Assembly: GCA_013398295.1 (NCBI GenBank)
Contig: VZSF01006709.1
Coordinates: 96,401 to 160,400 of the forward strand
From: Chionis minor
Taxonomy: Eukaryota; Chordata; Aves; Charadriiformes; Chionididae
Direction of reading: 5' to 3'
Length of the DNA: 64,000 bases
Part shown: positions 31,738 through 46,700 of the stretch, one piece after another
How positions within the stretch are numbered: the stretch's first letter is position 1
Layout of the letters: the number at the start of each line of letters is the position of its first letter
Notes under the pieces: model-generated
Databases searched by the model: none
Told to the model about the DNA's origin: nothing
The model's input: the letters and a program-made list of their open reading frames with translations, nothing else
Made by a program: the position numbers and the translations under genes

Positions 31738-34700
31738 GTAAGTTTCTGCTCTCTGACTGTTGCCCGACTTTGGAGCAATCCTAGGAGGCACCTTGCTATT
31801 TTTTTTTTTTTCCACAACTCACAGGCAAAACTCCCGTCCTGGTGCTTAAATTGCATCTTCCTGTGAGCCCAAATCATAGGTGAGGTAGTCAGGAAAGACA
31901 TAGTGGCCGTACTGACCCTGGCTGACCCCAAAGTTTTGGGGTGGCTTGTTTGGTGTGATGCCAAGTGATAAACTGGTGACAGGATTGTGGCTCTGCTGGG
32001 GTAGTAGATGATGCCTTAACTTTCCATTTAAAGAGCCATGCCTGCTTAAAAGGAGAAATAATCTCTGTCTCATTCTTTTCACTATAATAGTTTCGGTGCA
32101 GCATGAATATACTTAATCAATGTAAGTAACAATCATCGTGTGTGTTTCACCTGGTCTCCTTTTCTCCCTGTTTTATTCTCTCTCTCTCTCTCTGTCTCTC
32201 TGTAGAGATTTACTCAGAACTTCAGAGGAGCCAGGTTATACAGGCTGAGCCTGCTGTGTTGCACTATGGAGGGTATGAAGTTGGAAAACATCACCAACAG
32301 ACGCTGGTAAGTCTCAGAGCAGGGATCCTCTTGGGGCTCATAAAAGGGTAACAGAGGCCGAGTAGACTGCTTGTGGTCGTGAGGCCTTTTGCTCTATGGA
32401 GTGGTCTAAAAAGCAGCACTTAAAATCCTGCGGTAACAAGACAGGCGGGTAGCATGCTGTGTGCATCACTGTCCTTTACAATCTATGGTTCACCTTTCTG
32501 TTTCCCATGTCTGGGAGCCATGTTAGTGGTACGTGACTTGCACGTCATGAATGAAGGATTCAAGCTTTAAGTCTGTCAGAGACTGTTTTCAAAACGTACT
32601 TGGACTGTCACTCTGTCTGTTGGCAAACAAGTTCACTGCTGGGAAAATTTTGAAAGCACCTCTGGCCTTCTGCCAAGAGCGATTTAATCTAAGGAAAGAA
32701 ACTCAGTGCATAGGTTTGATTACCTTTCCTTATGAATAGTTTGGACATTTCCTTTTCTTCTCTCTGCTTTCCCTTTGTCTGCCTTCTTTATTCTTGCGGT
32801 AAGTGTTTTGAGGCAGAGGTTGGGTGATTATGGTAGACTAGGTTCTCCAGATATAATGAATGTAAACAAGATGCAGGAGGCTTTACAGGCTGAACTGTCA
32901 CCATGCAAAGGTTTGTTGCTTTGTGACCCAAAACAAAACCATGGAATATTACATAATTTCTGTTGTTTCAGACCTCTGTAAAAGTAGAAGTCAATAGGTT
33001 GTTTCATTTTTTGTTCCTTTTGCACATAATGAAAACAGGACCAGAATTTGATTCAACAGTAGCATCTTCTTTGGCAAGACTATTATTCAAAGGCAAGGAA
33101 TTGTGACTTGGTTTCAAAGAATAAAAATGCAGAATGCAAGGTTTACATAATTTTCTTTTAATTTCAGAGAGTATTCAGAATTCTTTCTGCTAAAGTAAAA
33201 ATTACTACTTCCTTGTTTAATACAGCTTCTTTGCTATGGATAGTCTCACAAAAAGTACGGTTGACATTCTCAATTGACCTCTTATATTGTACAGCTTCTT
33301 TGCTATGGATAGTCTCACAAAAAGTACGGTTGACATTCTCAATTGACCTCTTATATTGTGAAGTGTTTTGTGGTTTTGGTTGTCTTTTGTTCTACAGAAG
33401 CTGATAAATATTTCTGGTGATGTCATAAACCTTCACATAATACCACCCCAGACAAAGTATTTTCAGATCAAATACAACAAGACAGTAAGTTTCAGAAAGC
33501 CTTCACACTGCTCTTTGCATGCCACACTGGTTTTTTGTCATATAAGCAGTTTTTATGTGCATTACATCTTTTGGGTCATTTTCTAGCACCGGCTTGTCCC
33601 TGGCTTGTCATATGCAGTTACTGTTGATTTTTGTCCTGATGAGTGGCGATATTACTATGACTGCATCCGAATTCACTGTCAGGTGAGGATTTATTATAAA
33701 ATATATTTACAGTTGTAATGGAATGAAACAACTATTAAGACATGATGATAACGATAAAGTAAAGGTACAGTTAATCTCCTGGAGCCACATGGGTTTATTT
33801 CCAGTATGTCTAGATTGGAGTATTTAATTTTAAGCATTTAAAATTTTTCTCTCTGTAAACATCCCAGAGCTGTGGTTAGAATATTTTCCTTATTCTGATA
33901 TTATCTGCCAGTAGAACAGTCTTTGTGCCACAGTGGCGTAGTGTCTTAGATGAGCAGTCTTGGAGGAGTTCTAGGTAGTTGCTGAAAGTATGGAAAGACA
34001 GATGGATATTGAAAGCAGGTAAAGTATCAATAATCTGAGGTGCGACATAATGATGATCTCTAAGATGTTTTATGCCCACTTACTGGCCAACTACTACAGA
34101 AATTTTTCTTTCCATAACATTTATTCATTGTAAGAAATAAATGTTTACCTTTTTTTTTTTTTTCCAGGGAGAAGATACATTACTTGTTCCTGTGCATGCT
34201 TACCCTGCTGTGAATGTTGTAGAATTTCCGTCATTTATAAATCTGTCTGATGTATCAGTTGGTAAGAGGTGAGTTCAGGATGGGCATTTGTCTGCATTTT
34301 GTAAGACATGCACAAAATCTGAAAAATCTCATTTTCCTCTATTTGTACAACTTAACATCTTGAAAGCTTTAAGGAAATCAGCTACCATCTGGTCTGCAAA
34401 ATCATTCCATATCTGAACTGTTTCAAACACACAGTGCACATTCACAGGAAAGTAGATGCTGTGCAAACTAAACATATACATAGGTGGAACTGGGTTTTCA
34501 GTCTAAATTGGTGCTGCTCCAGTCGTTGTATGGTGAAGCGACATGGCTCCTGTTCATAATCTGTATTATGAACAAGTGCTATGTCTTTTTAGCATTAATA
34601 AGTCCTAAGTGAATGGATCTTCCTTTCCAAATGAAGGGTCGTGGAAACGAAGGTACGAGTTAGTAATAGTAGGTATAAGGGTGTAAGTGATAGTAAATAG

Positions 34701-37700
34701 CTAACCTCAGTCCAGAGATTGATCAGTCATTAGATTTGCTTCTTCTATTTAAAAATATTTGAAGTGGCTTTCTGACGTGGAGCTCTAAATGGCATAGACT
34801 TCATCTTACTCTTGTTTGTTGCATAGATTTAAAACCGACTGTTCCCATGAAGTAATCATTAATAATTATTAACAGGAACCGGGAAGGGGAAAAGGAGAAG
34901 GGAGATCCTGTTGATTAGGGTCTAGTTCTGTAGTATATTGACTATATTAGTTGTAAGTATGCTGATTTGTGTTAGTGTAAAGATTTGAGTCAATTCTAGG
35001 AACTGAAGGTCTTAGCAGCTAGGTTTTGTCTTAGCCTGTGTGTTGGAAGTAACTCATGAATTTTACTGAAGCACAGAAATATGAATAGGCAAGGCACATA
35101 CAAGGAAAAGGCAAAATTCTGCAGTAAAAATGAGCCCAGCATTGTAGAATGAACATTTGTCACTTTTTGTTTATTTGTTTTTCCAGTCTCCCTTAATCTG
35201 TTAAACTGGTGAATCCGTCAGAAGTGACATTACAGCTTGCTCGCAGGACTGAATATAACTCCCGAATTTCTGGGTGCCTCCAGGCATGATGCAATTCTGT
35301 TTATTTGCTCCATTTTTATAACAAGTGCTGAAGTATACAGAATTGTCATAGTCTCAGAATACAGAGAAGAGATTAGACAAAGTACAAGATAAAATTTTAA
35401 ATAATGGGAAAATTTCTCAACACAACAGGGATACTCACCGATGCCCCTGAGGGAATTTGGAAGAGTTCCTGAAGAGTAAACTGATGGTTTCAAACCTTAA
35501 TTTTTACGAGTATTTTTCATCATTAGGCTATTTAAAACTTTCCTAAAACTGAAAGCTCTCTGAGATACTTGATTCCGTACAGAACCCAAGAGACTATGGA
35601 CTCAGTCCATAGCCCAGGAATGGAAAAACTGCCTTTTAATTCCATAAGCCTAGGATAAGACCTGTATTTTAGCACCCAGCTTTCTCCTTGGGTACAGAGG
35701 GTCAATCAGGCAACAGGCAGCATAATTGTCTTGTTTTTAAGGCACTTTGGTTACTGTACAAGCTGCACTACACCTTAAAACAAATTGCCTCCCCAGTCTG
35801 CTGTTACATCTTCTTTGTGAACAGGTCATATGAAGGCAGAGAAAAAAGGACTTTGCTATTATTGTTTATTTCCCTAGGGATTTCAAAATGTGCTTTCCAA
35901 AGGAACACTGTGCATAACATGCATTCTTTGCTAATCAGCGGGATAGGATTTCAGTCAGAGAGTTTACAAAAACCAGAAATAGGCCTGGGTAAATTGGTCT
36001 TGATTTGTAGGATGATGGATGGTGTTACACCAGTGCTTTCGTGTTTCAATTTGATATGTGAAAATAGATGCATACAAAAGCAAGACAGCTTGAAAAGATG
36101 TGTGCTAATACTCCTCACACAACCACTGTGAGACAGAAAGGGCTTTTATTAAAATCAGGCCACGGCATCATTATTTCTACAGTGGTTAAAGTCCAGTCAT
36201 TCTGATGTGTTAGAGTTTTCAACACCTTTCAAGACTGCTCAGTCTTTTCTCATCGTCTTCCACAAGGAGGGCCATGGGAGAAGGCTGATTTCTGGTTTTC
36301 TACTTATTGTTGCTCCAGTTTGAATTGTTTGTAATTGCTAGATATTACAGAATTTGAGGATACACAGGAATAACTTCTGAAAAGTAAATTTTATAAATTT
36401 TTCTGTAATCAAGTTCTGTATAGGTAGGAGAAATTAAGTCAAGATGCAAAATATCCAGCATTCAATCAAGATTTAACTCGCATTTCCTCACTGGGTGAAA
36501 GATCGGAAGTACTTTGCTATTTTGAAACAATGAGGAATGACTGTTTTCACATTAATAAGTAACCTATCCCTCTGAAAAGAGATAAATTCAGTGTATGTTG
36601 TGTATAATATAATTTTCCAGCTTGTAATTGATGATCAACTGTAGTTTCATTAATTTGTTCTTCCTTTCTCTCTTTTCAGTAAGGAGTATGTTATCCCGTT
36701 GCAGTGCAGCTGTCCAATAGATTTTGAATTCCACATTGACTTTATTCAGCCTCACAGAGCCTTCACTGTCCAGCCAACATGTGGTAGATTGAACTTATTT
36801 AAAATTCTGAATGTTAAATCCGTATTCATTAAGTGTAGTTACTTGTGGCAGCATTCACTGCTGTACAGAAAAAGCCTTTGCCTTGGAGTGCTTCCAGTTA
36901 AATGCAGGCTGATCAATATTAGTCATACGCAGCCTCATGGCAAATAGCCCCCTCTGGCTGGTGGATTTCTTTTGTCAGTGCCCAGCTACAGACGTCCAGC
37001 AAAATATGGGATATCCCAAACAGTCCATCCGGCCTTTGTCTTCTGTCTTTCATGGTGCAGCCTTTGGAAAGCAGAGAGGCAGGAAGCCCAGCATTTATGT
37101 CTTTATCACACCTTTCCCCAAGGACTGTCTGGCTCCTGCCCCATTAAAGGAACAGATATCTGCCTTTGTGGAATAGGTGTGCTTCATGTTACTTGACTGG
37201 GGGCACGGAGGAAATAAAAGGTGACCTCTGCTCTATCGAACGTATCCCTGTACCTGTTTTTCCCTAGGAAGAATTTGATAGAATCGTGTTTGTTGCTTCA
37301 GGAGCCATTGTGGTGATGGGCACAAAGCACACTGCTGCAGGTGGTTCATGGGATGGCAGTGGATACTAGATTCAGCCTAGACCTCTGTGTACGGGCTTTA
37401 CAAGAGGCCTTTTACAAGGGACTTTTGGCTACAGTATGCTCAGCTATTTTCATACCTAATGCTGGAAAAGGCTCTGTCTTGAGGCAGGCATAACTATTTG
37501 TGGGTCTGTTGCTATCATTGTTATATTTGCCAGGTCCCGGCAGAAGCATGTAAGTACCCAAGTGTTCTGACAAAAATGTGTAAGTGAATGAGACCTGGCT
37601 GCGTAATTCACTTAGGCGTCTGGACGATTCCGTGAAAATACATCTAAATAAATAAAAACTTTCATAAATCTGGCGCTTAGTGCCATTTGTGACACTGGAT

Positions 37701-40700
37701 TTTGAACTTTGATTATTTATGCACTTCAGTAAAAGTTGCTGTTGTTCTTGTATGTACAATGATATGAATTTGCCCTATCTTGTCAGATGGATTTTCCTTC
37801 TCCAGAGGTAGTAGTTGGATTCTATCAGATGAACTATGCTTCTGCCTTGTTGTGGGTGATTCTTTCAGGATAGTATTCTTTCTTACTTTGTTCTTAAAGA
37901 AGTTTTGATGTATCAAGGGAGCAAAGGAACAATATTACAATTGAGTACAACTAGGGAGAAGTTGTAAAATTCATCAGGAAGTTTTTGGGGATTTTGCATG
38001 GTCATAGACAAAGTGGCTGGAACTAATTCATGCTTTCTAAGTTGGCTTAGTTCTTGGGAGAAAGGGGAAGAAAAATATCCCAGAAGAAACATCAACCCAG
38101 TAAAAGTAAGGTCAGAAACTTTGGTAGCTAGAAACTCTGAGGTGCTGAAGACCATCTGAAAAGCACGAAGAAGTTTCAGATCCTACTCAAGCCATCGTGC
38201 TCTGAGATCAGTAATGATGAAATACTCTAACAAATTACACACACACACACACAAAACCAACAATGAAACCAACTGGTGTTTAAAACTATAGGATGCAGAA
38301 AACCAGGCAATGGTCACTTTACAGAGATCAAGAATTAACATTTCTGATGAACTGAATAAATTCCTTGTTGCAGAAATGCTGAGGAACCAGGAATCAGGGC
38401 CTGTATTCTGAGATTGCACTGAATGTTCAGGGATATGAAGGGTGGTTAAAGCGTTTGAGAAAATAATGGAATAAGTAACAAGGAAATAAGACCAAGTAGA
38501 GACAGATAATGCATCAAATACAGATGATTCTCCCAGCTTGGAAGAGCACAGTGGGGTATGTTTATAATGCGCTGTTCATGAAAGGAGGAAGTGCCAGAGA
38601 CTTAAGACTGGCAGATGCAAGTGTAGAATTTCTACATATAAACAGACAATCATTTTCACAGCAATAGGAAATATTATAGTCTTATTGTCAAATCTCTCTG
38701 ATATTTCAAAATATCTCCCATTATCTGGCAATGGATAGTTCTTGAAAGACACTTTGAGACCTGAAATATTTTCCAGGCCTAGTGCTATCCATTCAAACAT
38801 CGATATTGTTTTAAAAAAAAGGTAGTCCGGAATCAATTTCAGCATACTTTAATGGCTTCATGTTAGATGGACTTACTGTTTTTCTCCTGTAATCACAGGA
38901 ATCATTCCAGGCAATGGGAAAGTGGAAGTAACCGTGAAATATTCCCCACTTGAGTATGGAACAGCACAAATGACAATGCAGTTATGGATTTTGCAGTTTC
39001 GCTCAAAACCCTATGTATGTGTATTCACAGGAACGTCAACACCACATCTGGGTCTAACGTATGTGTGACTGACTGATCTTTGGGTATTTTTGCTCAGTGC
39101 TAAAAAATACCTGTGTAACAGGATTTCATGCCATTTTGCTGTAACCATTCTAAGCATTTGTATCTATGGAGACTTAAAATGCAGTAATGTAATTCAACTG
39201 TTAATGCATGTACCCACTCTCTTACAAAATTTGCTCAGAATGCCCTTAATCTGTATGAAGTGAAACTGTACCAAAATGAAAATAATGAGAAGTTACATAT
39301 CCTTAAGGAAGTGTTGAGCATCCTCAGCTTCTATTGTGCCTTCTCGGTTATTCTTATTGCTGAGGCCTTGCAAGATACAGAGTTTTTGAGCAATAAGGTC
39401 TTTTGGGCTGTACTTAATTTTTTGTGAACTCTGATGATTAGAAAGTTTGGTTCCAGTTATAATTTGATAGAGAAATTTCCAGTCTCCTTGTATATCTAAA
39501 GGGGGTGTAAATGCATGTCCTAGATTTATATGCAATTTACAGAGTACTTATAAGAGCAATATCTGTCCTTCTGACACCTAGAAAAGAACATTTTGACAAA
39601 CAACAAAGTCGTTCAGAGAAAAAAGCTGCGTCTGCAGGAAAATCCGTGGTGTGGAGAAGAGTCCAATTCAGCCAACCACAATCAAGGCCTATTCAAAAAG
39701 TAAAGGTGCGAAGAGATAATAATCGCAAGTACTTTTCTGGTCTGAAAATCTTTCTTATTTCTATTTCTTCCTATTAATTTATATCTCATAGGAAATTGAA
39801 TACCAGAACCTCAGATTCCCCACAGACTTGTCAAATCCATATGCTGTAGCTACTGTTTTGAATCAGAAACCAGGCAAATTGAAGTTTAAGGACTTGAAAG
39901 AAGGTAATGTAATTAAGCAGCATAAACTTGATTTTAGCATTATCTGTAGGTTTCTGATGAGGAACTCAACTTCAGAATTGCTGAGGTAATGTGATTGCAG
40001 TTTCTGTAAGAAATCTCACCTTAGCTTTACGTAGTAATGAATTCAGTTGTCATAATGGGTGGATTTTGCAATTAAAAATTCAATCTAGTTTTAAGTGTGA
40101 TATCGTTTTCTGGTATTCCTGCAGCCCTTTGCCAAGGCAGTGAAGGGATAAAAACAAGAGAGATGAAGGAAGCCATATTTCAAGTAAAAGTCAAACAAAA
40201 TATTCAGGAAGAGGAAGCCAATCATCTGAAGTGGTAAGTGTTAGTAGACCACAGTAACAACACCGGGGTTTCCTTAACAAGGGCCTCTACGAATTATGTA
40301 TGTGATATCCACTAGTGCGTAATGCTGCCGTTTCATGTCCTGATAGGTTTGTTTTACAGCTAAGTTACTGTCGTTTTACTTTCACTTTTTTCTCTTCTGC
40401 CTAAGCGCAGTCTCGCTAAGTAATCCATAGCAGTACCCAGTGAGTACCCAATTGTGTTACGGTTGCATTCAGAAAGAAGCCTGTTGAAAACCTTGTTCAC
40501 CTGCCCTTGTTCTCAGGTGTCAGGAAGCTTTTGTCATGGTTGTCAATAAATCAAGGCTAAAATGTATAATAGAGTGAATTGCACATATACATCAAAAGGC
40601 ATAAAGCAAAACACGTAGTCGTTTGTGTGAGGAAATCGTGGTTTCACTTGCAATCCACAGATCTGCTCTTATGCTGAGTGTTATGGACCCCTAAACACCT

Positions 40701-43700
40701 TAGAAAGAGGAGAATACATCTGTTAGCCTTTACATAAAGCAAACTGTGCATTAACTAAAGCATTTTTCATGCCTCCACTGTAAATGCAGGCAAGTTCATA
40801 AAGGCAAAGATCCAATCTCTGTGGAATTTAAAAAAGAGATTATTGAAAACCGACAGAGGGAAGAAGAGCAATACAAGGTTAGTCTTTGCTGTTTTTTCTA
40901 TAAATTTAAAATCAAACTTAGACTTTCAGATTATGCAGTGCACTAGTGAATTGTATCAAGCTCTCTACGTCTTCAGTTTTTCTTCAAACGTCAGTGCCAA
41001 CCTGTACTAGCCGTACTTCTTACTGCAGTTATATCTCTAATTATGCCCGTGTATCACTGTTTCTGAGGTGATTTTATCTGGGAAGTAGACAGAGAGAACA
41101 ATAAGTTATTAATGGAAATGTAACTAGATATTTGCCCAGCCTAGCAGATTTCCACCCAGCCTCCCAGCCACATCACAGTGCAAAACTGCAGCATAATCCT
41201 GTAGGCACCGTGGCTGCACCCAACCTTCTGTTTATATTGTACCGCTCTGAAGAACCGATGTCCTGAATGGCTGACAGTGAAAGAGCTAAGCCCATTCAGT
41301 AGTCTCACGCAGAGCCATGAGGAGATACTTCATCAGCTTGTTCTTCTACACCTCCACCCTCCCTCTCTTTGGTTTCTTCCAGTCACCCCAGGCTGCGTGT
41401 CACCTTCTGTGGAGGTGACAGCAGCAATACTTGGTGGCAGGAAGTATTTTTCCCCATGCGGCACGGCCCTCAGGGGCAGGTGGGGCTTGTCCCTCTTATC
41501 CTGCCTCCTGGAAACTCAAGTAGCCTCTGACATCCCATTGACTTCCAAGAAGCTGTTGATGGGAGTAAAATTATGCATAGATAGGGTAAAGGCTTAATTT
41601 ATACACTGAATTCGGCACTGTGAATTGATTAAAACATTATATTTAATACTAACAAGGAGGAAGTGAGAAAAAAGAGGATCTAAATTGTGAGATTGTTGTA
41701 TCACTGAATTAGATTTATGTTAACTTTGTTTAGAAACATTTATTTACTTACCTGTAGGCCTTAGGGGCTTGGAGTTCTCTGGCTGGTTTCACCGTTGCCC
41801 CCATAACATTCTGGTAGAGACATAGTTTTGCTCATGCTGTCAGTTTGTTCACCGTTAGTGTCACTAGGGCCTCACAGAGTTTTTACTATCCCTCCATCAT
41901 TTGCTCAAGTGGCCACTATGTTACACAGACTGGGAGTGGCTGTCCTGGAGACCTCTAACTGGTCTATCTTCCATTGTACTAACTAAAAACTCAGTCCATG
42001 AAAATTGTGGGTATTTCACTCTGCAAAATAACCCCAAGGTCTTTGTTTAAGACATAATGGTATCCTGGAAATGAAACAATAGGTAGGCAGGACTGGGATG
42101 GTAGAGGCACAATGAGAAGAAGCACTGGGATTCATCCAGCATGCCTGAACACTTTGAGAGGGTCTCAGCGAGTGAAGTGATATCAGCAGTAAACTGTTTG
42201 TCGCAGTTTGAATGAACAGTTTAAAGAGCACCTTCCATTGGAAACCATGACAGATGTTCACAGAACATTGGAAGCTGCAGGAAATTTCTGTAGCACTGTC
42301 ATCTGGGAAGATGTGTTTGGGCTCTAACTTAATGGTGTTGGTTCTATAACCCCTCTCTGGCAGATTCTGGCTATGCAAAGGAAACTGTGTTTCATTAGAG
42401 CAGAGATCTGATTGAAACTCAGACCCAAAAAGACATTATTTTACTTTGTTTGACTTGCTCAAGGGTTGTAATAATCACTCCCTAGAAGGGAATGAAGTCT
42501 GTGTTTTGTCAAGCACCTCCAGAATGTTACATTGTGAGGGCATTCCGCTAATTGTAAAGGAGGAAAGAATTCACTGGATGCTCTGTGCTAATGTGATTGT
42601 TCTTCCTGGTGACCAATTAGATCCAAAGAGGAGATCCTATCATAGAGCAGGAGTTTCAAAGGAACGAAGTAGAAGTTTCTCTCAGACGTGTTATCCGGCC
42701 TGCTGACCAGGTTTGTTTATATGACATTATTGCCTGTGATATGTTATTATCCCCTACTAAGCCAGCAAACAGCTGTAGATATTTGGCACTGGATACTTTT
42801 CCTCCTAGTATTCCTATTTCTGTGTCAGTGTCTCATTACTCCTAGTACAGGAGGGCAAGCACTGTGCTACATGCACAACTCATCTTAGGATGTTCTGATC
42901 TAGTATGAGAACAAGTGGAAATCTGCAGGCCTAACCTGAGATTCATATTGCTTGTTTCTGAAAGTTCTCTCAGGAGTAGCTTTCTTATGCCTAAACATGA
43001 GGTTAAGCATATCACAAGATCTGCAGCCTTTACCTGCAGGCCCAATCGACAGGAACCTTTCTGGTACTTAGATTTTTTTTGTCCTTCTCTGTGGTGTGAG
43101 GTACTTCCTAAGATCCATTTCCTAGGATTATTGGGAGCTTTGTTTAATAGGTACTCTGCTCCTGAAGGACCTTTGAATGTTAGCCTTCTTCTTGAGGAAC
43201 ATAATAGCTGTGGGAGTTGTTTTTTTACTACACACTTAATGCCTGTTACAAAATGCTGAAAATTGTTTGGTGAGGCATACCATGGGCTTGTGTGGAGCTG
43301 GTGTTCCAAGGACCTTCCTAATCTAAACGTTGGTTGAGCGGCTGCCCACCTGTTGAGAGGTACTGTACTCTGGGGTCACCGGAGTCTCTTCTAGTGCCAC
43401 ATTCTTCTGTCACACCAATTTGAAACTGGAGAAGAGATGAATGCGTCAAGAAAGAGATTTACTTGTGTTCAAAGAGTATTCAGACAATTTAAGGCATGAA
43501 ATATAGAGACGTCATCTCTGTCTCAAGTATGTCCAGAGCCAGAGATCACTAGATGTGGGGAGGTTGTTCTGGGGAATTATCGCTCTAAGTTTAGCCCGAT
43601 CTTTTGCCCTTCTGTAGGTATGTGCTATAAGCCGTTATTGGAGACAGGATACTGGTTTTGCTGGGCCCCTGGTTTGAGCCCTTAGAGCTGTTCCAAGTTC

Positions 43701-46700
43701 ACATCTGTGCAAGGTGGAATGTATATTCGGGAGAGACCTGGTCTGTTCTCTCCGCTGACTGCCCATGTATCGCACTTAAGTCCTAGTATGTGGTTGTCAC
43801 TTGCATGGATGCAGACCATGCTACATTACATCCATCTTGCCCATACTGCATCTGCAAATATTTAGTCATTACCTCCCATTAAGCCCTGCGCAAGTGCAGG
43901 TTTCTGGTTAAATGCCAGAACTGCAAACATTTTCATGTGACTTAATTTCAGTGTTTAGAAATAGCATACGGATTCAGGCCAAGGAATGGCTTGGGCTGGA
44001 GAAAATTTCTCCCTTGCCTGGTTGTAAAAGGAGTGTCCTTTTTCTTTTCTGTTTCTGTTTTTACAAAAATACCATGCAGCATCCAAGTGTCCATCCCACA
44101 TTTGACTTGCTCCATAATGACCCTTGGGACAACAGAAACAGGATGTTGAGGAAATTCCAACAAGCAGCATACAAGGTAACATGAACAACGGGAATGCAGT
44201 GTGATGGCATGACAGCTTGGAAATAGCACAAAAGAACATGCAAACTAGCACGTAAGAAGTTTTCACAGCTAGCGAGGGATTTGATATTTTGATAAATATG
44301 TCCCCATTTCACCAGGAGATAAAGATCTGGAGTAAGTTATGTATTCAGCTGGTGCTTCAGCTGGTGATTCTGCTGGTGTTTAGTATTGTAATCAATATAA
44401 AACAAACACGGACAAATTTAAAATTTTTTTGAAAAATAAAGAGTATTTTTGCACAAAAAAAGAGAAGATTTCAAAATACATATAGGATACTGTACCCAGT
44501 TTTGGGCCCCTACTACAAGAAAGACATCAGTTAAGCTGGAGTGAGTTCAGTGTAGAGCCACCGAGATGGTTGGGATCTGGAGCGCTCACTCTGTGAGGAG
44601 ACACTCAACCTGGAGAGGGAAAGTGAAGGGAGAAAGCAGCACCTTCCAACACCTCTGAGGAGGTTATTGATGAATGGAGCCAGAATCTTTGCAGTGGTGC
44701 ATGGTGGGAACATGATGGGAGGCAATGGGCATAAATTCAAATAAGAGAGGTATAGACTGTGTATAAGGAAAGCCTTTTTCACCATGAGGACGGTCAATCA
44801 TTGGAGCAGGTTGCTCAGAGAGGTTGTACAGTCTACATCCTTGGATGTTTTCAAGACCAGGCTGGATTAAAACCCTGAGCAACGTGGTCTGATCTCGTCA
44901 CTGTCCTTGGTCGGAGCAGGAGGTTTGACCTCCTAAGATCCCTTCTGCCCTGGAAGCTAAAGACTAATCAGTAAAATCACTTATCTCATTGAGTTTAAAT
45001 ATTATCTTGTATCTCCACTGCTCTTTTCACAGTAAATCTAAAAGGAGCAAGTAATACGGAAATTTCCTGCTCTCCTAGTATCCAGTTGGGATACTCTTCT
45101 CCAGTCTATTCACAATATTAGGCTGGATACAGAGGTCCTGAAATGAAATATTCTTTCCTGTATTGCACAAACAAGGAGGTGGCTAAATGGCCCCTTCTGG
45201 TATTAAAACCTAGGGACTCTTCGTTGTCACCTTGTGATATATGGCACGAGGCAAAATGCACAGTGCAGGTTACTACTTGTTCTCCTCATTCACAAAACCA
45301 CAAGTATTCATATAGCCCTGATCAACTGACTGTTTACCCATTGTTAAATTTTTATATGCCAATAGACACAGCTGAAGGATTAGGACCTAGCTGAAAAAGT
45401 CTAGTTAAGCTGTAGGACTAAATAAAGGTTTGAACTGTTTTTGTTGTGTAATGTCATTGTAGAGTTGAGATCATTCTACATCTCTCCTTCCCCATTTTCT
45501 CCCCCCTCAACAGAAAACTATAGTAAAAATTCTGAAGTAGAGATATCTGAGTAAGCTCTGTAAAATAAATACACTTGTAATGTATGTATATTTCTATGGT
45601 TGTAAATCTTAGAGTGTTCAGCTTAATATTAAACTTTAAAATCATTCTCTCAGATTGTGATTCGGATTCGGCTAAATCGTTTACTGCTTCTGTTCCGTGG
45701 CCTATCCGGACAAGCTGGAGGTTTGAAGGACGGCTCAGTGCCTGGTAAGGAGTGGAAGAACAAGTTGATATTTTGGCCAAGAATTATGATAATTCAGGTT
45801 ATACTGCAGTGTGTCAGGTGTGCTACATATAAATGTAATGACAGAGTCCTTATAAAGGATTCTTCCAGCAAAAAAGAGAAGTGTGACAACGTAGAATCAT
45901 AGAACAGCTTGGGTTGGAAAGAAACTTTAAAGCCCATCTAGTCCAACCTTGCTTGCCATGAGCAGGGACATCTTCAACTAGATCGGGTTGCTCAGAGCCC
46001 CATCAAACCTGACTTTGAATGTTTCCAGGGATAGGTCATCTACCACCTCTGTGGGCAACCTGTGACAGTGTTTCACCACCCTCATTGCACAGAATTTCTT
46101 CCTTCTATCTAGTCTGAATTTACCCTCTTTTAGTTTAAAATCATTGCCCTTTTTCCTATTGCAGCAGGCCCTACTAAAAGGTAGAAATGGCTGTAGTCAA
46201 AATATGTCTATTTTTCAAACACATTATTTAGCAGTATTTTAAAAATGTGATTAACTCTTCTTAGGAGTCTTGCAGCTTATCTACTTGATAACAGGGCAGA
46301 AGTTGTGGATGCTCGGTCATGGGAAGCGTTCAAGGTCAGATTGGATGCAGCTTTGAGCAACCTGATTTAGTGATAGGTGCGCCTGCCCCTGGCAGCAGGG
46401 TAGGACGAGGGGATCTTTAAAGGTCCCCTCCAACCCAAAGCATTCTGTGATTCTACTTATAGGCCTGAGGAACAATGAAAGGGCAGATGGATTCTATGAG
46501 AAACACACAGGTAGGTAAACAGATCAGGTGGAGGCCAAGAGGTTGGACACTTAGGATAAGAGGAGCTTATCACACGGGGAATGGAAGAGGGGAAACAACC
46601 TGAATGTGATGAAGGCAAGGTATCTGAGCTCAGTGAAATGAGACCCTAGGAACCATGACGTACATGGCTAGGTGACCAGTACGGGTGTGAGTTTTCCTCC

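Larger units (their letters stand above)
34269..38898 (+). other. CFAP221 introns 5 and 6, noncoding content
   Basis: AT-rich introns interrupted only by exon 6. They contain a CA repeat at about 38238-38254. No transposon or additional exon was recognised. Confidence 0.6.

Noticed and set aside
35688..36131. 147-codon plus-strand frame in CFAP221 intron 5
   Set aside because: Not needed for the CFAP221 frame; exons 5 and 6 join in phase without it and the protein already has the expected length.
42842..43309. 155-codon minus-strand frame in CFAP221 intron 11
   Set aside because: A comparable plus-strand frame covers the same interval; no domain or start support.
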